Assembly: GCA_018398585.1 (NCBI GenBank)
Contig: JAGTTD010000001.1
Span: 35,851,938 to 35,915,937, forward strand
Source of the DNA: Simmondsia chinensis
Lineage: Eukaryota; Streptophyta; Magnoliopsida; Caryophyllales; Simmondsiaceae
DNA length: 64,000 nt
Direction: 5' to 3'
Shown here: in pieces, positions 21,636-34,168 of the stretch
Numbering within the stretch: the first letter of the stretch is position 1
Layout of the letters: each line of letters opens with the position of its first letter
Position numbers and translations under genes: made by a program
Notes under the pieces: generated by a model
The model's input: only the letters and a program-made list of their open reading frames with translations
What the model was told of the DNA's origin: nothing
Databases searched by the model: none

Positions 21636-22675
21636 TTGGAAGTAAGCTACAAAAACAAAAACAAAATTATATTAAAGGAAAATGACACTAATTCTAAACA
21701 GGTAGACACAACTCAAGACATAGTGGATGCATTAGATGCACCTACTCATAGGAACAAAAATGTTCCAGGTACAAGAGAGTTTAGGTGTGGTGGGAGGATT
21801 GTCAGGACACCTGACAGGTTCATAGCGGGAGCTTCAGTGGTTGATCGTGACAATAAATCTGATCCTTTTAGCCACAATGAAGCAATTAAGTCTTCTAGTT
21901 TTGTGCAATCGGTTGCTCGAACCATGCGTGTACAAATGACAATGAGAGAAAGTACTTTCTTAGTGTTATATGTTAACAATATACTACTCATGGAGAATTA
22001 TGTAGGGGTGTCATTAGCTGCAAAGGTTTGGTTGTCAAGAAAGCTCAATATGAGGTACATGGGAGAAGCCAACTCTACTTTTAGGATTAAGCTTCTGCAA
22101 GGTCGTAAGAGTTGGATGTTGGATCTCTCTCTAGCCACTTATATTGACAAGACGTTTTCAAGGTATATTATGGAGTCCCTCTCTCTTTTAAATAGTGTTC
22201 CAGGACACCTCAAGAGGAGGAACAATTGAGGAATATTCCATATGCTTTGGCAGGGGTTGCCTCAGGTATGTCATGTTGTGCAAAAGACTCGATGTCTGCT
22301 ATGCTATGGTATAGTAAGCAGGTGTTAGTCTAACCTTGTTCCAATGGACTAGGTGGCAGTGAAGTGTTTTCTCTAGTTCTTGATAAAAACTTGAGATTCT
22401 ATGCTGATCTTTCGAAGTGATGAGCTGGTTCCGGTTGGATACATTGTTTTAAGACTTCCAGTGGTATTAAAATGATAGACGTTTGACGTCTAAGCATGTC
22501 TTCACCCTTGGAGTGGCAGTCATTAGTGAGAGGAATGTCAAGCAGTATTGTATTGCTGACTTCACAATAGAGTAATTTAGCTCATTAAGGGTTAGACTTA
22601 GCAGACCTTTGATTCAAACTTAAAAGAGGTGAGTATGGACTTTGTCATAAATTGGATTTAGGACAAGTGGGAGAC
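21636..22675 (+). pseudogene. C1: copia RT and RNase H remnant with PPT
   Basis: A 197-codon open frame (21636-22229) holds EFRCGGRIVRTPDRFI, then FLVLYVNNILLMENYVGVS, where the catalytic YVDD reads YVNN, and AAKVWLSRKLNMRYMGEA. Most of the RT N-terminal half is missing, with a jump from the linker to the YVDD block near 21940. RNase H remains follow to about 22580. The polypurine tract GGACAAGTGGGAGAC (22661-22675) adjoins the 3' LTR. Confidence 0.8.
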
Positions 22676-24910
22676 TGTTAGGAACAGTATCCTGAAATCT
22701 AGATTTATTCTGGATATATTATTTTAACTAATAAAAAAAATTGAAGTTCTAGTCATTTCCTAATTAAATTTGTGTATGTGAGCATTTATACTACGTTTGA
22801 TTTTCTTTTTGGAGACATCCAAGAGATAGGTGCAGTCCTCAAACTACAATTTACATATTCGTTCTAAGTGGTTTATGAGACTAAGCCACACATAGATTTG
22901 GAACAAACGGTATGAATTCTTGTTCGAAAGACTCGTAGTCGAAGACAAGTTTCGACCACTTGTATGCTAAGACTATAACATGACACTTTCGATGACTTGT
23001 CTTGGTCATGTGGATGGTGATCCAAAAGTGTTAGGTTAGTGTGTTTAATAAGATTGACACACTGATTCGGACCATTTAGATTACTTATTTCTATAGTACT
23101 ATCGGAGATGAGTGATTCATTTTATACTATTTGAATGATTACTCTAAATCTTGAGGGTACTCTAAACTTGTGCATGGAGCGTTAGGTACTTTAGTATACT
23201 ATAAGTTAGGTCTAAACGAATGATTGAAATCCCACGTACATTGGGTGGCGGTGTGAAGTGTGATAAGGATCAGGTATTTAATAGGGAATCTACAGTCTCT
23301 TATAAGATACAGGTGTCCCCTTAGTTGATTTGCAAATATTTGAATAGTTCGAAAACTTTGGCTAAAGTGTTCTAACTGTTTGACATTTGGAATTTATACT
23401 GTGAATATGTTAAAGTATAAATGAATTATTCAGTGAAGGGGCAGTTGGCAACTAACGGAGAAGCTGTGAGAAGGATAATGGTAGTGGTTATATTTATCCT
23501 TTTTCATAGGCATCTAGTGGAGGGGTTGTTGTCATAAATACAGTCTATTAGGGTGATATCGAATAAATGGTTTAAGTCTGGAGTGCAGTGAGATTTATTT
23601 AGTGGAATTAAGTCTCATTAAATGGTAATTAAATTATTTCATGAGATGATTAATTTAACCCATTTGGAGCTAGATTTCAGTTGTCCCTGAAGTCACGACA
23701 CAAGCCTCTGTATTTATTGCCATTGGAGAAATATTAAAGAATTCATGAGATGAATTATTTATCCATAAGATGCCAAATTAATTTTGCCAAAAATTAATCA
23801 TGAGCTCAATAAAATTAAAAATTATAAAACAAAATAATTTTAAGAATTTAAAATTCATAAGATAAATTTTTACATGTGAAAAACAAAGCAAAAAAATTAA
23901 ATAAAATAAAAAATCGAGTTAACAGATGGTGGTCCGCGTAATTTGCATCGGAGTGTCGAGCGCTAGGACGCCCATTGGTTATCCATGCCAACTTAAGCGG
24001 GCAATAAGCGACTACCACGTGTCATGCACAATCCAAAATAATAGACGCGGGCACTGTGCACCGGAACGCTACGTTTTTGGTTGATTTTAAATTAAACGGT
24101 GCGATTTATTCTTTATAACTGGTTGACTTCAGCGAATCCCAGGTCAAGAAAATGTTATTTTTTCTCTCCGGTACACTACTATAAATAGAGGTACACATTC
24201 CAAGGATTTGGTATTAAAAGTTGAAATATCTCTTTAGGGTTTCTGAAATTGTTTTAGAGGCCTAATTGGAGAGAAAAATTTCTGTTGAAATTTTTGTTTC
24301 CAGAGTTTAATATTTTTTGGAGCCCGCCCTCCGAGTAGTTTGAGGTCATTGCGTAGAAGATGGCGAGGTCTCGATTTTCTAGTATTCTTTAATTGGAGCA
24401 ATTCCAGATATGCCTCCCTTCCTCCTTTTGGTTTTGTCTTTTCTATTTATTTACAATATTCGTTATTGTGCCTGTTTATGTTTATGTATTGTTATGAATG
24501 TATTAGAGTAAAAAGCCTGTAGATCTAAATTAAGAATTTAGATATGTTGATTTAAATTATGAATTTAAATTAGTAGATTTAAAATTACGAATATTAAATC
24601 AACCCAAGTTTCGAATTATGAATTTTAAACCTGTTCCGCTGCGTAAACGTTAAGGAGAATTTTTGAAATTCATCCCAACAACTGGTATTAGGGCAAAGGG
24701 TTTATAGAGATAAACCTATTCCTGGGAACTCTCGCACATGAGGTGTCACGAAGCGTGATTCTCTTACCGAGGCCTTAGGTAAAGAGAAGAGTCTCCTACT
24801 CTAAGTGCTCCAATAGGTGCCTATTGTTGTGACCATAGTTGAGAACTGTGAACCCAATAGTCAGCATCAGAGTTTATTTTTCCAACAAAATTTTATAGCT
24901 TTTCCCAACA
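22676..24910 (+). repeat. C1 3' LTR
   Basis: It starts TGTTAGGAACAGTATCC after the PPT and ends TTTCCCAACA, matching the 5' LTR throughout. A TATA element is at about 24179-24191. Confidence 0.85.
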
Positions 24911-26039
24911 GTTTCCAGGCTCGATACAATTTCTTTGAGCACACTCTCAAATTCTTGGACACCAAGCTTAGTCCAAGAGAACGTGGAGCTTCTACAAGTG
25001 ACATTAGTCGAAAACATGAACGTGGGCTCTAAGAAATTCTCTCAGGCATCAAATCAAGGACGTGAGGATAAAATGCTGCGGAATTACTGAGCAGCTGTTA
25101 TTTAGGTTTTTCTATAAATAAGAGACTTAGTGAGAGTTCAAATTAGTACCCATACTCAATACAAAACTTCTTCAAGTTTTCTTTACAGCACACTTGTGCT
25201 CTTTTCATCGGAGTAGCATAATTTAGTGTAGCATAGTTGGCATAGAACTTGCCGTACTTTCTTCTTTAGTAATACAGTCTTTCAGGCTTCAACTATGAAC
25301 TTCCTATTTTATTATGTTCCAAATTTCGACGAGTTAAGAATTATGGCTTTAGTTTATGGCTTTGACCGCCAACACTTGACCTTGATTCCGTTGGTCTTAA
25401 TCCAATAACCTGATTACGGTTTGCTCCACCTTTATCTTGTTAGACCAAAACGCATTTGAGTTATTATATGTCACGAGTGCCAGGCTTAAAAACGAGATGG
25501 ACTCGAGCGTGTAAGTGGACTGTTGAGCTCTTGGGTTCCTTTCCACCCTACTTTCCAACTATTAAATGTACAAGGAAAGGTGTTTGTGGGCCCTACTACG
25601 TCATTGTAGCTTCCATTTGAGCTAGGTCCACATCTTTTTATTTTTCTGTCCATATTCATACAAAAGATCCATAAAAATATTTGACCAAGTCTTCTTTATT
25701 GAAGCATAAGCTAAACTCGCAGTATAATCGAAGTTAGATACACCAAAATGTCACAAACTTTTCTCGAAAAATCGTGACTAGTTGAGGTTAAAGACGTGTG
25801 GTTCATATTTAGGCTCACTCCGTAGTCATGGTGAGTCCCTTTTGCACGTTTGTTTTGTTTTCATTTTTATGACGACTACATCACACTTAATTATAAACAA
25901 AAAAAAGCAAACAAATAGTTTCCTGAAGTGAGCTCAAGTCCAAAATTTAATGATTGTCTGACTATGTTGAATAAACAAATGGTTAATACATAAATAAGGA
26001 GCAGTTAAGCAGAAGAATGAGGACCAGGCGTGCACATTA
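24911..26039 (+). repeat. T1 3' LTR, part 3, and flank
   Basis: Sequence right of C1. It has TCTATAAATAAGAGAC (25111-25126), a good TATA promoter, followed by a T-rich leader-like stretch, as in a plant LTR R/U5 region. The LTR's right end could not be fixed; it lies somewhere between about 25500 and 26000. No coding region seen. Confidence 0.45.
25112..25120 (+). promoter_or_regulatory. TATA box in T1 3' LTR
   Basis: CTATAAATA followed by AGAGAC. Position within a putative LTR suggests the element promoter. No transcription start can be seen directly. Confidence 0.5.
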
Positions 26040-26854
26040 ATTGAAATCCTTGTAGAACATTCCCTAGACAAAGCTTCTTCAATTATGGAAATTTGTGGAA
26101 ACACTTGGGCTGTTCATAAGGTGGCAACAAGGGATGATTTTGAATTGAATTTTGATGTACTTAATAGGAAAATAGATTAAATTATGACATTTCACAAAAA
26201 CTCCTACTAGTGTTCATGTTGTTAATGTTGGTGAGTCATCTATTGGTGCAGATCCTTGTAGTATATGCATAAGAACTGCTCATTCTATGCTCAAATGTTA
26301 ACATGCCTCACAATTTCCCAAATTTATGCATGACAAGTTTTTGCCACATAGGGAATCTTGAATCCGACAACCCAATCTCAAACACTTACAACCTCGGATG
26401 GCATAGTCATCCAAACATCTTATGGAAGCAACAAGGGAAACAGAACCTATTTCATACCATGAGACAACTAAAACTACCTTTGCAGGTAATGTATCCCCTC
26501 CTTGATTCCAGAGAAAGTTGAGGTATATGATTCTCAGTCTCTACCCACTAACACGCAAGTAATCCTCCCCCCTTAACCTCTACGGTTTCGTTCTTTGCTA
26601 GAGGAGCAAATGCTCCTATTCATGAAGGAAAATACTAAGATAGTCCTCTCATATTTACAATCTATTAATTCGAGATTGGAGAGTTAACTAGGGAAGTTGG
26701 CACATACAACAAGAAGGAGAGGGGAAAGAAGTTCACCCTCTCAAACTCTCATGAACTTGAAAGAGTCGAGAAGTGCTAACCACTGTGAGCTCAATTGTGA
26801 GTGTACCAAAGTTGTGTTTGTTTCTAAAGGTTACGACCTAGACACCAGCGAGGA
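26040..26854 (+). pseudogene. A3: Athila gag fragment
   Basis: The + strand reads NPISNTYNLGWHSHPNILW (about 26368-26424), the counterpart of the A1 gag block NDPYSNTYNLGWRNHPNFSW. It is preceded by a degraded knuckle region (CSICIRTAHSMLKC near 26259-26300) and followed by LEEQMLLFMKENTKIVLSYL. Frames are broken throughout. It ends at a poly-T run where the reversed copia C1r begins. The protease part of the same element appears at 35914-36890. Confidence 0.75.
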
Positions 26855-27151
26855 TTCTTTTTTTTTTTTTTTTTTAAATTTCCACATTTATAAATTTATC
26901 TTACGAATATTATTTGGTAAAATAAATTTATTTATTTTGTGATGATCATCTCATGAATTATATTTAGCAAAATTAATTTATTCATCTTATGAATAAATAA
27001 TTAATCTCATGAATTTAATTTAAATATTTTCAATTGATTCTTAAGTTGAGGCATTTGAAGGGACCTTATGGACAATCAAACTCTAGCTCTGAATGGGTCA
27101 AATACGATTATCATCTCATGTTAATAATTGATTACCATCTAGAAAAACTTA

Positions 27152-27698
27152 GGCTTCGTTTGTTTTGACAGAAAAGTAGTATCTAGGAAATAATTTTTCT
27201 TTGGAAATGGTTTTCCAAGGAAATATAAATTCTAAGTGTGGTTTTCCGTTTGTTTCAAAGGAAAACTTAATTTTGCATTGTGATGTCTTCTTGTATGCTT
27301 TTAAAAAAAATATTTTTCAACAATTATTTTATATCCTGTTATAGGACAACATAAATGACAATACAACTTATGTGAAAAGTAAAAAAAAAAAAAAAAAGTT
27401 AACTACATTAGGAAAATTGTCTCTTAGATATTTTAAAATTTAAGCATTTATTATCTAAACACCCTGTCATTTTACAATGAGGTGTCCTAACATAAAAAAT
27501 TGCGTATATACTGTGTTAAAATCTAGTAAATTTTGATTAAAATGTGGCTAATTTCCGCTAAAAAACTGATGTAATGTAAACTATGACTATATTATCAAAA
27601 GGTTGTCCACATTCTAACAAAAATTACATATATATTATCAAAAAAATTTATCATGTTAACATTTTCAGACAAAAAAAATTATCACATTATGATAGAGG

Positions 27699-27783
<85 letters not shown>

Positions 27784-28271
27784 TGTTTTCATTTCAAACC
27801 TACTAAATTTTGGCAAAAGATACATAATTCATAAGAAAATTTTTAAATTTCAAGGTATATAATCGTATATTACTGAAACATCATAGTACCTAATGCTAAA
27901 ATGCAAGGGCATCTGGACAATTTCCTTGTACAATATTATATAATAACTCAACTTGATTAAAATTATTTTGTTGAAACTATAACAAAGTAACATCCAAGCT
28001 ACTTTTAGTTATAAGATCCAATCCATATCCGATGTTGTGACATTAAATATTTACAGTCTACTCTGGTTTATTTTGATACGATCCAGATTCACAAGGTGAT
28101 TATCGTAAAGTTTTTTGGACCACTTAGATTTATGACTTCCCTCATTTTGAAAGGGAAGTCATCTTTTCTCATTTTAATGAAAAGGTTTTTTGTAAGCAAA
28201 AGAGGCACCAAACAATGGAAAAAGGGAAAACCACTTCCTCGACTGTGATTTTCGCCCTAAAAAACGGAGCC
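27152..28271. mobile_element. Harbinger-like MITE, copy 1
   Basis: Terminal inverted repeats are GGCTTCGTTTGTTTT on the left and GGCTCCGTTTTTT on the right (reverse complement). The flank is TTA on both sides (27149-27151 and 28272-28274). The undisturbed LTR at 34985 onward reads AAACTTAATTCC at this spot, confirming insertion with a 3-bp TTA duplication, as for PIF/Harbinger elements. No transposase is encoded. The interior matches 40923-42059 in the opposite orientation and holds a long (AT)n(AG)n run. Confidence 0.8.
27699..27779. repeat. (AT)n(AG)n microsatellite
   Basis: About 23 bp of AT repeats followed by about 57 bp of AG repeats, inside the MITE. Such compound runs expand by slippage. 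The inverted copy of the MITE has only (AT)n at the matching place. Confidence 0.9.
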
Positions 28272-29182
28272 TTAATTCTATTAAATATGTTTTACTGTAC
28301 TCTAGAATTGAATATATTCAGTCAAAATTTTCGAAATTACTTTTATTGTGATAATTAAACCCTCTATTCGATATCCGTGGGCAATAGTAACTTTAACTAT
28401 TATCGTTACTTGTTTTAAATCTCTCGCCGTTGTTCCCAACTCGCTCTTCTAGAAAAATTTAATAATACAAAAATAATTTTCGTGTTAATTCCAAATATCA
28501 AACATATTGAATACTTTGCCAAAGATTCTAGAATATGTTCATATATTTGTGAATCAACTAAAGGGGCATCTTTATCCCGTCATAGGCAATAGATTCCACG
28601 TAAAACAACTATTTCCACCACACTTCATGATGTCAGCCAATGTACGTGCGATTCAAGTCAATGCACTTTGACTAATTCTTTTTAGCACATCAAAGCAACG
28701 AACAATCCATACACGAGTTCAGACTCTTTCCTGGATTTGGAGTTATCGTTTTATGGATGTAATTATCTCTTATAACAGTTAAAGAAACAACTAAGTGAGA
28801 AGGTCTTGCTCAGTGTTCAAATCTTATTAACAACTCCAATATAATAATCTTGGCTCCCTATCCAAATGACTAAAATAAATCATCAAAAGTATCACATTAT
28901 AGTCTTATTAGACAAGTTGTCTAAACTTATCACCGACTAAGGGCATATTTTGACAACATATCATTAGTTTGATATTAGTCCATATGTGGTTTAATCTCAT
29001 TGACCACTTAAACCAAAACTGACATGTCATCCTGGATTACATCCATCTCATAGAATGTTTTAAAAAATAATTAAACACAGGTTTGAGTTGTAAAACATAG
29101 TCAGACAATAAATAAATAAAATAATTTATGTTATTTAATATTTAAAATCTGACTAATTGAGATTTCAGGACACCAATTCTCA

Positions 29183-32100
29183 TGATCTCCCACTTGTCCT
29201 GAACCTAATTAGCCCTGCATTATTTATCTATCACCTAAGGATTTGTCAATTCTTTGGCCGAAAACTTTAACCGATATCGAACTCTCACTATCTTATTCCT
29301 TTGCTCACATGCTTTCATATATAAGGAACCTTATGTGTCATGTAGTCCACTTAGCGACTTCATTGATGTCAAGTACTCGACTTCCATAATGAAGTAAGCA
29401 ATACAAGACTGCTTCACTGTTTACCATCTAATGACTCCCACTAAAAAGGTAAACACGGATTTCAAACGTTAATGTCTAAAGTCCCTTTTAAGATAAACGA
29501 GCTGAGACAAACTCACATTCTTTCTTTTGAGTCTCACATAAGCTTGATCCTAAAAATATAATGTGCTTATCTTTGGTCTTTAGCTTTTAAACAATTGGAT
29601 GATTAAATTTTAATAACTCGTGATAATTCTACACCATTCTCAACGAGTAGAATCTTATCTATATACAACAATTAGAAAGTCTCTACTTTCTGGTCATGTT
29701 ACTTGAATACTGATTGTTCACTAACCATTGACCCAAATCCCTGGGACTTGAAAGACGTCATTAAATCTACTATTCAATGAATAAGATGCTCATTGAAGTC
29801 TACAAATAGAGTACATCAATTTGTCCTAACTCTTTGTAGCAAACTTATCTAGTTGTATCCTATACATGACTTTCTCAATATGACCATTATGAGAATGTGG
29901 TCTCGATTCCCATTTTCCATATCTCATCCCAATGAAATATAATGGTTAAGAGCATCCTTATCATAAAAACCAATTCCTTCCTTTAGGGTATTACCCACTG
30001 CAATCAATCTAGCCTTAAAGGTCTCAAAACCTTCTCGCCCACTCAACTCTTTATACTTGTAGATCCATTCAGATCCAATCTAATGGACCTAATGTCTTTC
30101 TTCGTCTCTTCAAGTTCATAAACTTAATTAAAACACAATTACTTTAACATAACTGTTTACCCTAACCTATTGGCCTGCATCTTTATACTTAAGAGTTCCA
30201 TTGAAGTCTAAAGGATCAGATTCACCATCATGCTTAACTATTAAGACTGAAGATATGAATCCGTCGAGTGACCCTGACTATCCTCTCACTACACTAAAGC
30301 TCTTATGTACTTATCGTGACAATAGCCTGGTTGAAGATATATCTAATACATTATCTATACTATAAGTTTTATCATGCTATTGAAACACTGTATCTCATAC
30401 TGTCAATCTATCCAACATAAGATATTTATTGTACCGTTTGAACACTTTCTAAAACCTCTCACAAAATATACCCTTTTGATATGCAGATGTGACTCATCAT
30501 ATGAATCCTACCATATTGAACAACACAATATTTATCCTTTCTCCAACTCGTAGTAATCAAGAAAAATTTGAATCCTCCCAAAAGAACCACTTCAATCGAA
30601 TCAAAGTGACTTAATATAGCTACTTAACTTATCCCAACTTTAGTCCTTAATTCTTTGAACTTTTCAAAGGATTCAAGACTTCAGTATTTATAGGTATATC
30701 AATATATTAATAAATAGATTAGTTATTCATAAACATTTATGAAATCGTAATCACTTTTGCCCACTTGAACTTTTAGCGGTCCATAAACACTTTATGAACA
30801 AGTTCTACCAGCTTGGTGACTTTATTGCCTTGACTCTTAAAGACACTTTCAGTCACCATTATTTCGAACATGATTCACATACTAGTGATTATTTTAGTAC
30901 TTAATGTCCCATAAGACAAATTAAACCAGTTTTGAATCATATTAAATTAATGTGACTTAAGATTAAGTGCCACTTGAAAGCTATATGGGCTTCAGGAAAT
31001 TCTTCTTTTATATGGTTACACAGCCTAGCTTATATTAGACAAATAAATTGCCAAGAATATAGTTTTGATTAAAATTAGTCAACTATTTACCAATGTACAT
31101 TTTAAACAAACACTGCATTTACTTATCGATCAATCTATTTTTCAGAAAAATAACTGAAAGACTATTTCGAAACAAATAGCAAATAGAAATCAAATTTCTA
31201 AAGAAATTGGTACAATAAGATAGTGACTAAAATTATAACTGCATTCCTCGACTTAAACTACTGTCTCTTGATGTCCTTATTGAAAGCCCACTCACCAGAA
31301 CACTAGTGAAGTACCTACTAGTCACTACTAGAAAAGATAGGACATCGAATATCTTGTCATGTCGGCTTTTATGTCCTGGCTAAAACAATACCCAAGTCCC
31401 TTGGCAATTGCTTTTAAAAACTAATGTCCAATGACTTTATAAAAGAGACTAAACTATTTTGACTCATGTTTTATTTCACCCTCTTGAGGTTCCTAATCCT
31501 TAAGATAGATGTTTACACTAAGTAATTTCTTTCCTTAGTTCTTGTGACACCTTTTCTCTCAAACTACACTTTCATCAGCTCAGACAATGAGTAATCTCTA
31601 TTACTCAATGTATCTAGCCCAAATTGATTGAAAGACATTGAAAGGCAAGCCAGAATCTTATCCTATTGAGATTGGCTATCAATACTTGCGTCAAGAATTC
31701 CAGTTCAATTAAATAAGCCATCATCATATGACGCGCTCCTGAACTAAACTTTCTTAACACAATCTTATGTCTATTATATTTGTCATTTTCCGTTCCCATG
31801 CTATTAGTTTTCTAACCAAACAATTCTTCAAATATTTGATCATCTCTACTAGTTGACAATTCAAGTATCTAATTCGAGAATAAGTCTGACATTTAACGTC
31901 CAAATCTTGCATCCAACTAACTCTTTAGTCTAGTTTAATGATCCGAAAGGCCTTTTCAAGTTATTTGGTATACTAGCAGCAACCTAGACTCTGAGCATCT
32001 CCTAGTGCTCATTATGTACTAAAACATATCATATCACAGCGAGCATAACAAAACAGATAAGTAAGACATACCAATAATGATCGCTCTGCAAATGTGGAAA

Positions 32101-34013
32101 AAACCAGCCCGAATCAAAAACTGTAAACAAGTCATATAACATATATGATTACTTTTCTCACTTTTAGCAAACAATTGAAATTCAGAGTTCACAATTTGAC
32201 ATTTAGATGTATGTCGTGGCGACCCAATCGAACTACCTAAAACTCCCCATCAGTGAGGCTGAATTAAGATATCAGAAGGGTAAGAACATTTCTCAATAAA
32301 TATGTTTTTTTCTTGCGAACTCTTTACTAAACATATTTAACACGCCACTTTTTCATCAACCTCTAAGGTCCTACAACAGAGCTCTTTAGGGAGTCTAATG
32401 CAGACCCTAGTTAAATGTACCCCGCTGCCACGACATCGATACAAGCCCATGAAGTACTCCACATCAGCATGGCCGCAACTGCTTTTTCTGCACTTCAGTC
32501 CTTCGTAAGAGATCTAACCTTGTATTATAAAAATGAACGCTCCTCGAGGAGTCGCGCCCACCTACTATACATTGCTTGACCGATAACAGAGGCCATGAGC
32601 ATTCACTTAAAACTCGATCGCACTTGATATTTTGAGTCATGTGAACGTCTATAATAATTTTAGCAAACAAACAAAGCATGAAATCCACCTTACTGTTCGC
32701 TGTATGTGTGCAATGATGAGCTAATCAATCTACTTGTTAATCCATGGGAGAGGGGTGTAACACATTATTAGTCAAGTAAGAACTATTCTCAATTAATATG
32801 CTTATACATTTTTAACTCGTCATTTCTTTCTCGGTCCCCAAGAAAGTATCATAATGCTCCTTAGAAAACTGACATACCATCCTAGTTAAGTGTATGCCAT
32901 TACCTAGACATTAGTACAAGTAAACAAGATATTCCACGTCAGTTTTGCCACACTTGTCTTTCCCGAACCTTTATCTGTCATTAAGAAGTCTAACACTGTA
33001 TTCCGTGAACAAATGCCCTCCTCAAGGAGTAGCACCTGTCCTCTATACTATCAGACTGTCAATGAAGACCATGAGGAATCAACTCCTGATTGTTGCTCCT
33101 ACTTGAGATTCACAATGGCTGATCTTTCTTTTAAATTTGATTATCCCATAATCAATATTAGAATCACATTCTAATTTTTTATTTGACCATTCAATAGAAC
33201 CCTAATCCATTTAGGTTCCTTTCATTATCCAACCTATGTAATCTAATCTCATTAGACAAATTGTGAGAATTTCCTTTGAAATAATTCAACTATTGAATTA
33301 TTTAATCATATTAGTTCTATTTGAAATAATTCTCCCACTCGATGAAAAATATTTCATCAAATTATATGGCCTTATCTTTATTCACATCAACATAATATTT
33401 GACTCATTTAAACAATATTGAACGTGTGAACTCAAATTTAATAAATGTCCTGTTATCAAACAATTTGAAGAACAACACTTAAGGCCTAAAGGTTGGAACA
33501 ATTAAAGAATTTTCTACACTCTTAAAAATCATTATAGTATAATCTCAATTAGAATCTTGTTATAATTAATTAATTATTTAATTAAATTATTTTTTAAAAA
33601 AAACAATTATTTAAAGGAGGCGTGGTGCCTTTTATTTATTATTTTTATTATTAATTTAAAATTTTGAATAATTATGTTAGATCATAAATTAAATATCTAA
33701 TCCCATTAGATATTCCATGTTTTGGAATACCATAAAATATTCAACAATTGAATATTTTATATCTTGGTTGAAAATATAATCACATTAGATTAATAATCTA
33801 AATTGTTCAACTCTTTGAATATCTAATCCCATTAGATCCGATTTAGAATTGCATTCTTGATTGAATCATGACTCAAATAAAGTTTAAACAATTTAAAACT
33901 TTAATGAGCCCTAAATCTTTTTATTAAACTGTTTAACAACAATCTTCAAGATACCTTTTTCTTGTTATATAAACGTGATGCTTTTAATGTTAATTATGAA
34001 CTTATTCAAAGTT
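29183..34013 (-). pseudogene. C1r internal region, degraded copia polyprotein
   Basis: Next to the PPT complement (TGATCTCCCACTTGTCC, 29183-29199), the minus strand at about 29420-29370 reads VKQSCIAYFIMEVEYL, the RNase H block of copia. The rest is AT-rich and saturated with stops; I cannot mark RT, integrase or gag. The length (4.8 kb) fits a full internal region, so decay rather than deletion explains most of the loss. Confidence 0.6.
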
Positions 34014-34028
34014 GGCTCTAATACCCAT
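34014..34028 (-). promoter_or_regulatory. C1r primer-binding site
   Basis: The + strand GGCTCTAATACCCAT is the complement of ATGGGTATTAGAGCC, an altered initiator-tRNA-Met site, placed exactly at the LTR end. Confidence 0.75.
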
Positions 34029-34131
34029 TATTGGGAACATATTTCAAAACTTTTCCCCAAATTGACTAGAGTAGGGCGCAGCAAATGCTAATATAAAATT
34101 CGTAATTTTAAATCTAAAGGCATGATCTAAT

Positions 34132-34168
<37 letters not shown>

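Larger units (their letters stand above)
16274..24910 (+). mobile_element. C1: Ty1/copia element with 2.2-kb LTRs
   Basis: The two LTRs (16274-18504 and 22676-24910) are clearly homologous but have diverged. The ends are TGTTAG and CCAACA, with the initiator-tRNA-Met type primer site at the internal left end and a polypurine tract at the right. The 5-bp flanks are GTCTC (16269-16273) and GTTTC (24911-24915), one mismatch. Internal coding order is protease, integrase, RT, RNase H, the copia order, but every domain carries stops. A second copy of the same family lies reversed at 26855-35913. Confidence 0.85.
26875..29182 (-). repeat. C1r 3' LTR, truncated and interrupted
   Basis: The right end reads AATTCTCA next to the PPT complement. 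Compared with the 5' LTR, roughly the last 700 bp of the minus-strand LTR (matching 34029-34730) is missing, and the break coincides with a T run at 26859-26876. A 1.12-kb MITE (27152-28271) sits inside. Confidence 0.7.

Noticed and set aside
27583..27834. Open frame with a long arginine/glutamate repeat
   Set aside because: It is the translation of the (AG)n microsatellite.
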